Source of the DNA: JBLHLB01 sp047618505 | Lineage (GTDB): Bacteria > Planctomycetota > UBA1135 > GCA-002686595 | Direction of reading: 5' to 3' | DNA length: 14,271 bases | Assembly: GCA_047618505.1 (NCBI GenBank) | Contig: JBLHLB010000071.1 | Coordinates: 1 to 14,271, forward strand | In this document: positions 6,680-14,271 of the stretch, piece by piece | How the letters are laid out: every line of letters starts with the position of its first letter | Numbering within the stretch: the stretch's first letter is position 1 | Translations under genes and position numbers: made by a program | Notes under the pieces: model-generated | What the model was told of the DNA's origin: nothing | Databases searched by the model: none | The model's input: only the letters and a program-made list of their open reading frames with translations

Positions 6680-9600
6680 CTAGAAGTGCGGCCCCAGTTC
6701 AGAAATGCCAGGAAGGGGTAACTCACGCCTAGGAGTGTCTTCAAAGCCCCCAAAGAGCTCGAGAATCACATTGCGGATGGAGACCCGTGGCCGCGTGAGG
6801 TCCCCGCGGACGGCTACGCGCCAGAGGTTGTCGTTTAGCCAGTAGAGGATGCGACTGAGGGAACCGAGCTTGTCGAGGATGCTGTAGCGCACCTCCAGAT
6901 CCATGGCCAGGCGTCCGTCGAGGTCCAACCAGCCCTCGCCTACGAGGTTGATCAGACTGCTGTTCATCTCGAGATAGGAGCCCTCGAGGACACCGTCGCG
7001 CAGTTGGAAACGCGCGCTCATGCCGTCGAAGATTGCCGAGTCCGGAATCCCAAGTTGGTAGAAGAGCTCCCTTGCCACTGGGATCGACCAGAGACGACCT
7101 TCATCCAACTCCACCCATCCGCCACCTGTCATGTCGGCAACATTTCCTGGGGTTCCAGAAAGGGACAGCTCCAGGTCTACGGTGCCCTTATCCGCGATGC
7201 TCGAGGGGAATACTCCACGCAGCAATCGGTCGAGTTCGACATGGTCGAGGCTCAGCGCCAAGTCGAAGCGGTAGGGCGGGGACAAGTCGATACCCAGGGC
7301 CTTGCGTGAACCGGCGGCCTCGACACCGCGCGCCACCAGCTCGCCTCCTTCGAAGTCGCCCGACAAGTTATCGATGGTCAGGCGTCCATCGACGTAACCG
7401 AGCACCATGCTGGCGTCGGTCAGTTGTCGCCCGGCTAACTCCGCGTTCAGTCCATCGATCGTTCCCCAGCCGCGCACGCGACCGTTCTCCAGGATCATCT
7501 CTCCAAGCTCGAGGTCAGCGCTGTTGACGCGGATCGGCACGCCCAGCCGCGTCGTGATGTCGTGGGGTCGGAATTTCCCTTTGACGGCTACGAGGCCGTC
7601 ACCGTCATCTTCGCCGGTGATCAGAATACGTGCGTCCAGCACGTCGACTTTCCCGGACCATGTCGATGATTGCTCCAGGGGCAAGAGAGCTTCGGGCGAA
7701 AGCAAGGCCGAGAGGTGCTCGACATCCAAGGGGAGATCCCGTGTCGTCAAACGCGCCTGCATCCCCAAGCCCAGGGGATCTTCCCAAGTGCCGGGCTCGC
7801 TGAAGAGGGGATCCGCTTCGGGGATGTCCGCCGCCCGACCCAGGGGCATGATGAGCACGTCACGTAACTCGAGGGGATGGCCGCGCAGGTCGGCCCGCAG
7901 GAATTGTGAGCTGAGCACATCCTCGCGCTGTTCGAGGACACCGCTCAGGCCCCCCAGCGTGAGGGACTCCGTTTCGAGGGTGTTGCCGCGTAGGAAGATG
8001 CGGTAGGCATTGATGGGTTCATCCTCCGTACCCACGAGAAAGGTCGACTCAACGGCCAAATCCAAGTGCCCCGTGACGTTGCGATTGGAAAAGTCCACCT
8101 CGGAAATGCTTCCGCTTTCGCCGTCGGAGAGTGAGCGCAGGAGTGCGCCGCGGAAGGCGTTGTTGCTGGGGTCGATACCAGCGCCCTGCATATAAATGTG
8201 GGCCAGCCCCTCGGCAGGGAGGATGCCCGAGGCGGCGAGCTCCACTCCCTGGGCCCACTTGCCCGTGAGATTGAAGCGCGTCTCCGTTGTGGTCAAGCCC
8301 GGCGGCTCATCGAGCTTCACCACTTCGCTGCGGCTGCGCACAAGGATCCGTCCACTCAGGTCACGCGTACGGCGCTGGAAGAACTCTGGGGAAACTTCAA
8401 CGGCTATGGGTTGGGCCTCCACGTCGCTGATGAATTCAGATGCCCCCAGGTGGGAAACCCCGAGGTAGCGCACGGCTACGGATCCCTTGGCGCCGAGTGC
8501 GCTGGTGACCTCCGCCAACTCGGGTGTGCGCTCCGCCAACACATCCCAGTCGCGGCCGCGCAGAAAGAGGGCCGGCAGCTCCACATCGATGACCTGAATC
8601 CAGGGTTCCTTCTCCACTTCGATTCCAACACTCTCATCTGTTATCGAGCGTTGACGCGCGGCGCCGTTGGCCCTGGCGCGCAGCCCCACAATCTCCTGGG
8701 CATCGAGGTTGGAAAGCGAGTAGGTCACCCCCATAGGACGATGGAGCAGCAATCCACGGGGGTCATCGCTGCGAGGTACGGGTTGGGCAGCCCAGGTGAA
8801 TTCGAGCTCCCCGCGAACTCCAACGATCGGAACCGGTAGCTCTTTCCAACTAAGGGCCGCGTCGTGAACCGACACCTGTCCCCAGGCAGTCATTCCGCCC
8901 ACATTCGGTGAACCGAAGAGGCGCCAATGGGAATCGGCAATTCCGCCAAGGGGGGACCAGGTGTCCCACAGCTCGCGCGTGCCAGGACTGCCTGAGAGCG
9001 CCAGCGCCGCGTTCTCATCCAGGGGCAAGTTGGTCAGCTCGATGTGCATGTCCAGCTCTGGCCCCATGTAGTAGGGCGGCGGATCGATGGGCGAGTAGAG
9101 CACGCTCGTGAGGTGCAGGTCGCCTTCCCCGGGCTTGCCCCTTAGGTCGATTTGCACATGGTCGGAGCGGCGATCGAGGGGATCGTGACCGAAGAGCACA
9201 TAACCGGCCAAATTTGTGACGGGTAAGGGGAAGGCCACCCGTCGCTCCGTGGCGGGGTCTATGAGGCCGCGATAGGTCGCTGTCAGACTCTCGGACAGGG
9301 CCAGGTGTGCGGCAATGCGTGGTTGGAACTTCCCACCGCCAACGATTGGCGGAGGATCGGGCATCCGAAAGTCCACGGTGATGTCGGCTTGCCCTTCGGG
9401 TTCCAAGGCAATAAACAGGTCCACAACCTCCGGCGGTGCAGACAGCACTTCCGGAAGGTTCGTTTCCAAGGGTAGGTTCGGAATGCGTGCCCAGGCGTGA
9501 ACCCAATCCTTGCCGGGGACGTCCTGTCCGAATCGAGCCCAGGCTTCGACGGGTGACCCCAGCCAGCGGGCGTCCGTGTGTGCACGCACAGACCAAGCTT

Positions 9601-10561
9601 CACGTCGCCAGAGGCGTTCGCCCGCGGCGATCTCAAAGCGCGCCTGTAGATCGGCTCCGAGCTCTTCGATCGCCGGGCGTTCCTTGTCCAGTACCAAGGC
9701 ACCGTCGCGGAGTGACACGCGCAGCTCGCCAGACAGTTGTGGTTTCGCGCTGCGCCAATCGCTCAGGCTCATGGTCGACGTCATGGTCACAGCACCTGCA
9801 CAGCGCTCAAAGGGCAAGCTCATCGCGGCGGCGCCCGCGCGAATGTGATCGGATTCGAAGGCCATATCGCGCACGCTGGCCTTCAGCGTGACACCCTCCG
9901 GAAGGAGGCGTCCTTCGATATGTACCGCGGAAGCGCTCGCATCGATCGCTCCGGCGAGGCTCGGCTCCAGACGCCCGAGGAGTTGATAGCCACCGCCCAT
10001 GAGGGGATCTGCCACAAGGGAAGCACGGCCCAATTCAAATCCGCCCTTGCCTGGTACCACCAACTCCACGGCGATATCGGTGAAGACCATGGGCGGCGGT
10101 GACAGCAGCCGATCCCAAGCCAGGGGGGAGCTCACTTTGCTTTGTTCCGGCGTCGCTTCTCCGCCAGCCATTTCGAGGGCCCGGGAAAGGTCGTCGGAGA
10201 GCATGATCTCCCCGCCGCTTACCTTGATGCGGCGCAGCGGTTGGGTAAGGTTGAAGCCAATCTGGAGCGAGAGGTGGACTTCGTCCAGGTGTAGGACTTC
10301 AGGACCGGCGGCAGCTCCTTCTTCCAGGGGCGAGGCGATCGCGATATCCCGAAAGAGGATGCCGGGTTCAAACCAGCGTAGTTCTACGGAGCCGATCGTG
10401 AGGGAGTCGCCCAGCTCCCCAAGCTCCTGCGCCACGCGATCGCGCACCAGCCGCGTGATCAGCCCGCTCTCCTCCAGGAAGAGCAGAGTTCCTCCGGCGA
10501 TGACGATGAACCAGGCCGCCAGGTGAAGCAGGCGCCAGGCGAGCTTTCGAAGGCGCAGCAT
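6680..10561 (-). CDS. Very long AsmA-like membrane-anchored protein (YhdP/TamB-type envelope protein)
   Basis: 1293 residues from ATG 10561. A single N-terminal membrane segment (about 8-28, rich in Leu/Trp/Ala after a basic start) is followed by one very long, repetitive beta-type region with recurrent 'amphipathic strand plus G-x-L/D' units and few charged helices, as in AsmA-superfamily proteins. The C-terminal part (about 1090-1250, with GTVDLELSLSGTPGNVADM, then GGGWVELDEGRLWSIPVARE and LRDGVLEGSYLEMNS) resembles the AsmA-like C-terminal region. Known relatives (TamB, YhdP, YdbH) bridge the periplasm and carry phospholipid or assist outer-membrane assembly; that role is inferred here. 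The in-frame TTG at 10615 would add 18 residues that look non-coding and put the basic start away from the membrane segment. It follows alr by 86 bases and probably shares its transcript. Long opposite-strand frames inside it are shadows. Confidence 0.9.
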   Translation of the reverse strand: MLRLRKLAWRLLHLAAWFIVIAGGTLLFLEESGLITRLVRDRVAQELGELGDSLTIGSVELRWFEPGILFRDIAIASPLEEGAAAGPEVLHLDEVHLSLQIGFNLTQPLRRIKVSGGEIMLSDDLSRALEMAGGEATPEQSKVSSPLAWDRLLSPPPMVFTDIAVELVVPGKGGFELGRASLVADPLMGGGYQLLGRLEPSLAGAIDASASAVHIEGRLLPEGVTLKASVRDMAFESDHIRAGAAAMSLPFERCAGAVTMTSTMSLSDWRSAKPQLSGELRVSLRDGALVLDKERPAIEELGADLQARFEIAAGERLWRREAWSVRAHTDARWLGSPVEAWARFGQDVPGKDWVHAWARIPNLPLETNLPEVLSAPPEVVDLFIALEPEGQADITVDFRMPDPPPIVGGGKFQPRIAAHLALSESLTATYRGLIDPATERRVAFPLPVTNLAGYVLFGHDPLDRRSDHVQIDLRGKPGEGDLHLTSVLYSPIDPPPYYMGPELDMHIELTNLPLDENAALALSGSPGTRELWDTWSPLGGIADSHWRLFGSPNVGGMTAWGQVSVHDAALSWKELPVPIVGVRGELEFTWAAQPVPRSDDPRGLLLHRPMGVTYSLSNLDAQEIVGLRARANGAARQRSITDESVGIEVEKEPWIQVIDVELPALFLRGRDWDVLAERTPELAEVTSALGAKGSVAVRYLGVSHLGASEFISDVEAQPIAVEVSPEFFQRRTRDLSGRILVRSRSEVVKLDEPPGLTTTETRFNLTGKWAQGVELAASGILPAEGLAHIYMQGAGIDPSNNAFRGALLRSLSDGESGSISEVDFSNRNVTGHLDLAVESTFLVGTEDEPINAYRIFLRGNTLETESLTLGGLSGVLEQREDVLSSQFLRADLRGHPLELRDVLIMPLGRAADIPEADPLFSEPGTWEDPLGLGMQARLTTRDLPLDVEHLSALLSPEALLPLEQSSTWSGKVDVLDARILITGEDDGDGLVAVKGKFRPHDITTRLGVPIRVNSADLELGEMILENGRVRGWGTIDGLNAELAGRQLTDASMVLGYVDGRLTIDNLSGDFEGGELVARGVEAAGSRKALGIDLSPPYRFDLALSLDHVELDRLLRGVFPSSIADKGTVDLELSLSGTPGNVADMTGGGWVELDEGRLWSIPVARELFYQLGIPDSAIFDGMSARFQLRDGVLEGSYLEMNSSLINLVGEGWLDLDGRLAMDLEVRYSILDKLGSLSRILYWLNDNLWRVAVRGDLTRPRVSIRNVILELFGGFEDTPRRELPLPGISELGPHF

Positions 10562-10647
10562 GACCGGGATAGTGTCCGCTCTTTGCCGTGCTCCAGCAAT
10601 ACCATGTCCGAGCAACAGGTCACTCTGGACCGCTCAGGAGGGAGGTT

Positions 10648-11817
10648 CTAGGGGGCCGTGATTGCCCTGGCGGGGCTGGGGTGTGATGCGCTTACACCAC
10701 CGCCATAGACGCGCTCCACCCGGCGTCCAATGGAGCACAGCAACTCGTAGGGGATCGACCCAATCGTGCTAGCGATCTCTTCGAGGCGTAATTGCCGGTC
10801 CCCGTCCCGCCCAAAGAACGTGACTTCGTCTCCCAAGGCCACTCCGGGGATTAGAGTGACGTCAATGGTCGTCAGGTCCATGGATACCCGTCCCACAATA
10901 GGGGCGCGCTGGCCTCTAACCAGGACGCAGCCACGGTTGGACAGGCGCCAGTCGATGCCATCACCGTAGCCCAAGGGCACGACCGCCAGACGGCTGGGCC
11001 TGCGGGTGCTCCAACTGCCTCCGTAGCCCACCTCAGAACCCTCTTCGACCTCCGAGAGATGCGCGATCTTTGAGCGCAGGGCCATGCAGGGCCTGAGGTC
11101 CCGCGTGTCCAACTTCATATCGGGGCTGACCCCATAGGCTGCAGCACCGACGCGGACTGCGTCGTAGCGAGGCGCACCACCGGCCAAGACAGTGGCCGAA
11201 TTGGCAGCATGAATCCAGAGGTCGTCGCCCTCCAATAACCCCGCGGCTCGGGCTGCGGCAAGTGTCTGTTCGAAACGCAGGAGCTGCTTTTTTCCCGCCC
11301 TTGCGACGGCACCCAAGCTTGGCGCCATATGTGTCATGAGCCCGGCCAGGCGCAGCCATGGGGAGGAACGAATCTTCCGTAGGACGAAGAGTGCGTCCTC
11401 CGGACGAACGCCGAGACGGTTCATGCCCGTGTCGATCTTCAGATGCACAGGGACCGGTCGAGCTAGCCTGCGACCTGCTTCTTCGAGCTGTTCTGCGATG
11501 GCGATCGAGGGCAAGGCGATCTCTACGTCGTGTTCGATGGCGGGCATCGCTTGCTCGCCAAAGAGGACGCCCAAGAGCACCAAACGTCCTCGAATACCCG
11601 CTCTACGTAGCTCCAGGGCCTCTCCAGCGGTGGAAACACCAATGGCATCGACGCCGGCGCGCAGGGCATGGTGGGCGACAGGAATGGCTCCGTGGCCGTA
11701 GGCATCAGCCTTCGCGACCAACAGAATGGCCGCTCCTTCCGCGCGTTCGCGCACGACACTAAGGTTGTGGGTCAGTGCGTCGAGATCGATCTCAAGCCAT
11801 CCGCGGGTGGTGTCCAC
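10648..11817 (-). CDS. alr: Alanine racemase
   Basis: Makes D-alanine for peptidoglycan from L-alanine with pyridoxal phosphate. From GTG 11817 the protein has 389 residues. The PLP lysine is K36 in VAKADAYGHG, the catalytic base is Y265 in VGYGGSW, and the substrate-site methionine lies in GRVSMDLTTID; Y265 has exactly the number used for the Geobacillus stearothermophilus enzyme, which supports this start. Other family marks are HLKIDTGMNRLGV, HAANSATVL, RVGAAAYG and VPLGYGDGID. The frame stays open to ATG 12036, but those 73 extra residues have no family match, use rare AGA codons three times and have a lower third-position GC than the gene body, so I treat them as upstream sequence. No good Shine-Dalgarno precedes 11817, and ATGs at 11964 and 11970 remain possible. 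A large AsmA-like gene follows after 86 bases. Confidence 0.93.
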   Translation of the reverse strand: MDTTRGWLEIDLDALTHNLSVVRERAEGAAILLVAKADAYGHGAIPVAHHALRAGVDAIGVSTAGEALELRRAGIRGRLVLLGVLFGEQAMPAIEHDVEIALPSIAIAEQLEEAGRRLARPVPVHLKIDTGMNRLGVRPEDALFVLRKIRSSPWLRLAGLMTHMAPSLGAVARAGKKQLLRFEQTLAAARAAGLLEGDDLWIHAANSATVLAGGAPRYDAVRVGAAAYGVSPDMKLDTRDLRPCMALRSKIAHLSEVEEGSEVGYGGSWSTRRPSRLAVVPLGYGDGIDWRLSNRGCVLVRGQRAPIVGRVSMDLTTIDVTLIPGVALGDEVTFFGRDGDRQLRLEEIASTIGSIPYELLCSIGRRVERVYGGGVSASHPSPARAITAP

Positions 11818-12176
11818 AGGGATCAGGTTACGCTTCGGCGCGTGTCGTTTCAGCAGGCAAGTTGCTGCATCTCTTCGATCTGCATTTCCGAATGGGGCTC
11901 GATCTTGGATGAAAAACAGCAAATTCGAGGGAATGACGTCGTTGACTTCCCCGTCGAGCATCGCCATTCTCGCAATCGCGTTAGGGCAGGGGGCGTTTCG
12001 CTTCCGCTGTCTTTGCGCATCGATTGCCTCGAACATCGTGTTTGAGCATCTGCCGCAAAGGCGCCCTAAACCCGGTGGAAACCCCCGATCTTCGGATCAA
12101 TTGCCATCGGGTCTCAGCCCCAAAACCACCGAGTTCCCGAACCAATTGGGACTCACAGCCAAGCAGGTATTACACC
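11818..12176. promoter_or_regulatory. Divergent intergenic region between alr and the histone gene
   Basis: About 359 bases if alr starts at 11817. It must hold the promoters for both genes. On the plus strand TTGACT (11942-11947), 17 bases, then CATTCT (11965-11970) is a possible but weak promoter for the histone gene, leaving a leader of about 200 bases. A small stem GATC-TTCG-GATC (12087-12098), with a C(UUCG)G tetraloop, falls in that leader. I find no convincing minus-strand promoter for alr. Open frames crossing here look non-coding. Confidence 0.4.
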
Positions 12177-12434
12177 ATGGCCAAGAAGAAGAAGAAGACA
12201 ACGGCACGCAAGCCCGCTCGCAAGAAGAAGGCAACGCGCTCCGCGCGCGGCCGCAAGAAGGCGACGCCCCTTGAGCTCATCATCAGCAAGAGCCGCACCA
12301 AGGGTGCTGCCGGCATCAATGTCTCGGGCGAGTTCTACGTTGCCCTTGACGGCGCTGTCCGCGAGCTGATCGCTGGCGCCGAGCGCCGTGCGATGGACAA
12401 CGGTCGTAAGACCCTGCGCCCCTACGACCTGTAG
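12177..12434 (+). CDS. Bacterial histone-fold protein with lysine/arginine-rich N-terminal tail
   Basis: 85 residues. Residues 1-29 are a tail with 16 Lys/Arg (five lysines in a row at 3-7, then ARKPARKKK and RSARGRKK). Residues 31-85 match a single histone fold: a short helix (PLELIISKS), a loop with VS at 49-50, a long central helix (GEFYVALDGAVRELIAGAERRAMDNG, 51-76), and then GRKTLRPYDL at 76-85. That last block is the histone L2 loop: archaeal histones have GRKTIKAEDI there, and R77/T79/D84 form the RxTxxxxD motif. The protein stops where helix three would begin, so that helix is truncated. Such histones dimerise and bind DNA; bacterial members are known, Bdellovibrio having an abundant one. 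The tail would add non-specific DNA contact. ATG 12177 is supported by a weak AGG ten bases upstream; upstream in-frame codons look non-coding. It is transcribed divergently from alr and has its own terminator. Confidence 0.85.
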   Translation: MAKKKKKTTARKPARKKKATRSARGRKKATPLELIISKSRTKGAAGINVSGEFYVALDGAVRELIAGAERRAMDNGRKTLRPYDL

Positions 12435-12476
12435 GACCCGCGTAACGTCATGGGGGTCTTCGAGCCTTCAGACGGG

Positions 12477-12512
12477 AACGAGCCGTTCTTCCTTTTGGGA
12501 GAGCGGCTCGTT
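12477..12512 (+). terminator. Hairpin terminator of the histone gene
   Basis: AACGAGCCG (12477-12485) pairs fully with CGGCTCGTT (12504-12512). Inside, after a two-by-two internal loop, CTTCC pairs with GGGAG around a TTTT loop. It lies 43 bases after the stop codon and ends in TTT-CG-T-ATT, a short and imperfect U-tract. The histone gene therefore seems to be a single-gene transcript. The following 12513-12639 holds no gene I can support. Confidence 0.75.
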
Positions 12513-12639
12513 TCGTATTGCTAAGGGGACTCCAGGTGGAAGTGCGAGCATGTTCAGACCGCGAAGAGTCATGGGGAAGCGCGGAATTCCCGCTGCACTT
12601 TAGCGTGCATCACGTGCCTCATTTGGTGGATACCTACAC

Positions 12640-13320
12640 TCAGCGCCGTTTGCGGTGTTTAACCACGAAGGGCCTCAAGTACAGGGGCTCACACTCCGCG
12701 GCGGAGTGCGGGCCGTCATTTTGGATTGCCCGCATACCCAATTCGGCCACAGCTGTCGCGCGCGGTTGCGCCATTGCCCGCCTAGGGGTTTGGCCCTGAC
12801 CCCGATCTATCCCCGCTGTATTTAGAAGCCCTGCGACACCGTCATCAAAGTGAAGTCGTGGACTGCTTTCTATACGAACCAGGAGTTCTTCCTGCGTAAG
12901 CACACAGGGGGCTTCGAGGGTTATGACGTCACCGTCGCTACGCCGATAGGACGCGAAGTACCAACCGTTTGAGCGCGCATCCAGCGCGATCGCGAGCTCC
13001 TGTCCCGCTTCGAGTTCTCCGTAGGCAAGTGCAGCAAAGGAGGGGACCGCTCGCAGGAGGGCTCCCGTGCCATGGGTAAACCCGAGGGCCGTCGCCACGC
13101 CAACGCGCAGACCTGTATAGCTCCCGGGCCCGATCCCGATGCATATGGCTTCGACGTCGTTGGGCTCGAGCCCAGCCCTCCGTAACAATTCAGAGAGGGC
13201 TGGCAGTAGATCGCAGGCGTGTCGCCGGGCGTCCTTAAGCTCGATCTCTATCATCTCGGAGCCTGTCCAGAGGGCTACCGAACCGGGACGCGAGGATGTT
13301 TCGAAGGCCACGGTGATCAA
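12640..13320 (-). CDS. tsaB: tRNA threonylcarbamoyladenosine biosynthesis protein TsaB
   Basis: 226 residues, normal for TsaB. It has the ASKHA/actin-like fold of the family: the opening ITVAFETSSRPGSVAL, the central RRHACDLLPALSELL helix, and the hallmark IGIGPGSYTGLRVGVATALG at about 61-80. TsaB partners with TsaD and TsaE to place threonylcarbamoyl on A37 of ANN-decoding tRNAs; it is the non-catalytic dimer partner of TsaD. The start is TTG 13320, which gives the usual N-terminus; the glmM stop TGA is only two bases upstream, so translation is probably coupled to glmM. tsaD and tsaE are not in the window. The C-terminal residues KHRKRR are unusually basic. Confidence 0.93.
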   Translation of the reverse strand: MITVAFETSSRPGSVALWTGSEMIEIELKDARRHACDLLPALSELLRRAGLEPNDVEAICIGIGPGSYTGLRVGVATALGFTHGTGALLRAVPSFAALAYGELEAGQELAIALDARSNGWYFASYRRSDGDVITLEAPCVLTQEELLVRIESSPRLHFDDGVAGLLNTAGIDRGQGQTPRRAMAQPRATAVAELGMRAIQNDGPHSAAECEPLYLRPFVVKHRKRR

Positions 13321-13322
13321 TT

Positions 13323-14271
13323 TCAGCCCAGTTCTTTCTCGATTAGTGCCGCCAAGTCTTCGGCCTGAGCACTAATTCGTTCCTGATTCGGACCCTCGAC
13401 CATTACGCGCGCCAGAGGCTCAGTGCCTGAGTATCGCAGGAGCACACGGCCATCCTCACCAAGCTCCTCCTCGATCGCGCGTACCGATGCCACCACGGAG
13501 GGAATGCCCTCCAGGTTGGGTTTGCTCTGCACGGTGACGTTCACAAGCACCTGGGGGAATGGTTGGAAGGCGCCCGCGAGTTCGGACAGGGACTTTCCGG
13601 ATGCCACAACCGTGTGTAGGACCCGGAGGGCCGTGTAGCAGCCGTCGCCGATGAAGAAATTGTCTTCACCAAAGATGATGTGCCCCGATTGCTCACCACC
13701 CAGGGACAAGCTGTGCTCCACCAGGCCCTCGACCACACGGCGGTCGCCGACACCAACTGTGAAGACTCTTGCTTCCACCTCGCGCAGGGCTCGGTGCAGG
13801 CCGCGGTTGGACATGACTGTTGCGACAATTGCGTTACCCGGTAAGGCTTCCTCGCGAGAGGCTTGCTGGGCCAAGAGGGTCAGGACGGCATCTCCGTGGA
13901 CAACCTCTCCGAGTTCATCCACAAGCACGCAGCGATCGCCGTCACCGTCAAGGGCGATCCCCAGGGAGCACTTGCTGGCTCGGACCGCGTCCCTCAGGGC
14001 TTCTGGATGGGTTGATCCACAGCCGGCGTTTATGTTCTCACCATCCGGTTCGCAGCCCACAGCTACGACCTCTGCGCCCAATTGTGCAAGCAGGCGTGGG
14101 GCGATCTCGCTTCCGGCACCGTTTGCGCAATCAACGGCGATGCGTTTTCCTGCCAGGTTGAGACCCTCGGCAGCGTTCAGGAGGTGCTCGAGGTAGGCCT
14201 CCCCAAGGCCTTCGGGCTCAAGGAGTTCAGAAGGCGACTCCGGATCGGCATCCGGAGCGAAAACTGGATCC
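13323..14271 (-). CDS. glmM: Phosphoglucosamine mutase, 5' end beyond the window
   Basis: Interconverts glucosamine-6-phosphate and glucosamine-1-phosphate for UDP-GlcNAc and so for peptidoglycan and lipid A. The frame is open to the right edge (first full codon at 14270), giving 315 residues; about 130-145 N-terminal residues, including the phosphoserine active site, lie outside. Present are IAVDCANGAGSEIAP (start of domain 2), CEPDGENINAGCGSTHPE, the metal loop DGDGDR (13932-13949), GGEQSGH, which is the sugar-recognition loop typical of GlmM rather than of phosphoglucomutase, and the phosphate-binding RYSGTEPLARVMVEG in domain 4. The stop lies two bases before the tsaB start, so the two form an operon. 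The shorter start at 14081 is internal and not the true beginning. Confidence 0.95.
   Translation of the reverse strand, partial: DPVFAPDADPESPSELLEPEGLGEAYLEHLLNAAEGLNLAGKRIAVDCANGAGSEIAPRLLAQLGAEVVAVGCEPDGENINAGCGSTHPEALRDAVRASKCSLGIALDGDGDRCVLVDELGEVVHGDAVLTLLAQQASREEALPGNAIVATVMSNRGLHRALREVEARVFTVGVGDRRVVEGLVEHSLSLGGEQSGHIIFGEDNFFIGDGCYTALRVLHTVVASGKSLSELAGAFQPFPQVLVNVTVQSKPNLEGIPSVVASVRAIEEELGEDGRVLLRYSGTEPLARVMVEGPNQERISAQAEDLAALIEKELG

Noticed and set aside
7407..8006. 199-residue Ser/Arg-rich plus-strand open frame
   Set aside because: Antisense to the AsmA-like gene; composition is the usual reverse-strand artefact.
12155..12176. TATTAC directly before the histone ATG as a -10 box
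   Set aside because: Transcription would start inside the coding sequence, so it cannot drive this gene from its ATG.
11726..12274. 182-residue plus-strand open frame overlapping the histone start
   Set aside because: It runs in a different frame from the histone and crosses the alr 5' region; no domain, and the histone frame is the one with protein-like conservation.
12604..12630. Possible tsaB terminator (TGCAC...GTGCA on the minus strand)
   Set aside because: Only a five-base stem with no U-tract; indistinguishable from chance.
13651..14196. 181-residue plus-strand open frame
   Set aside because: Antisense to glmM, whose motifs are unmistakable.

Overview
The window reads as ordinary chromosome from a high-GC Gram-negative bacterium. 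It holds housekeeping genes (glmM, tsaB, alr, ruvX, rnpB) plus a very long AsmA-like envelope protein, a secreted M1 peptidase carrying HEAT repeats, an HDOD regulator, a bacterial histone and a probable selenoprotein. I see no insertion sequence, phage gene, tRNA or CRISPR array. The mix (HEAT-fused M1 peptidase, HDOD protein, bacterial histone, selenocysteine use) would suit Planctomycetota or another deep-branching Gram-negative lineage, but no single gene fixes the phylum.

Left block, + strand (81-3270): an exported M1 aminopeptidase, then after 22 bases an AhpD/peroxidase-related protein whose frame is interrupted by one UGA at the exact position of the second redox cysteine. The frame continues for 121 more codons, and a hairpin of bacterial SECIS type follows the UGA. 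I read it as one 203-residue selenoprotein with a CxxU active site. A long hairpin at 3339-3376 separates this block from the convergent minus-strand block.

Middle block, - strand (3429-11817): in transcription order alr (alanine racemase), a 1293-residue AsmA-like protein, an HDOD protein, ruvX, rnpB (RNase P RNA, class A), a COG4112-type Nudix protein with its own good sigma70-like promoter, and a 75-residue protein of unknown function that may adopt an Sm-like fold. Peptidoglycan precursor supply (alr) and the outer-envelope protein sit together; ruvX and rnpB are neighbours.

Right block: a divergent + strand gene (12177-12434) encodes an 85-residue histone-fold protein with a strongly basic 29-residue N-terminal tail and a nearly absent third helix, closed by its own hairpin terminator. 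Convergent to it, on the - strand, are tsaB and the 3' two thirds of glmM, translationally adjacent and cut by the window edge.

The two items most worth attention are the UGA-containing AhpD-like gene, which ordinary gene calling would split in two, and the tailed bacterial histone.
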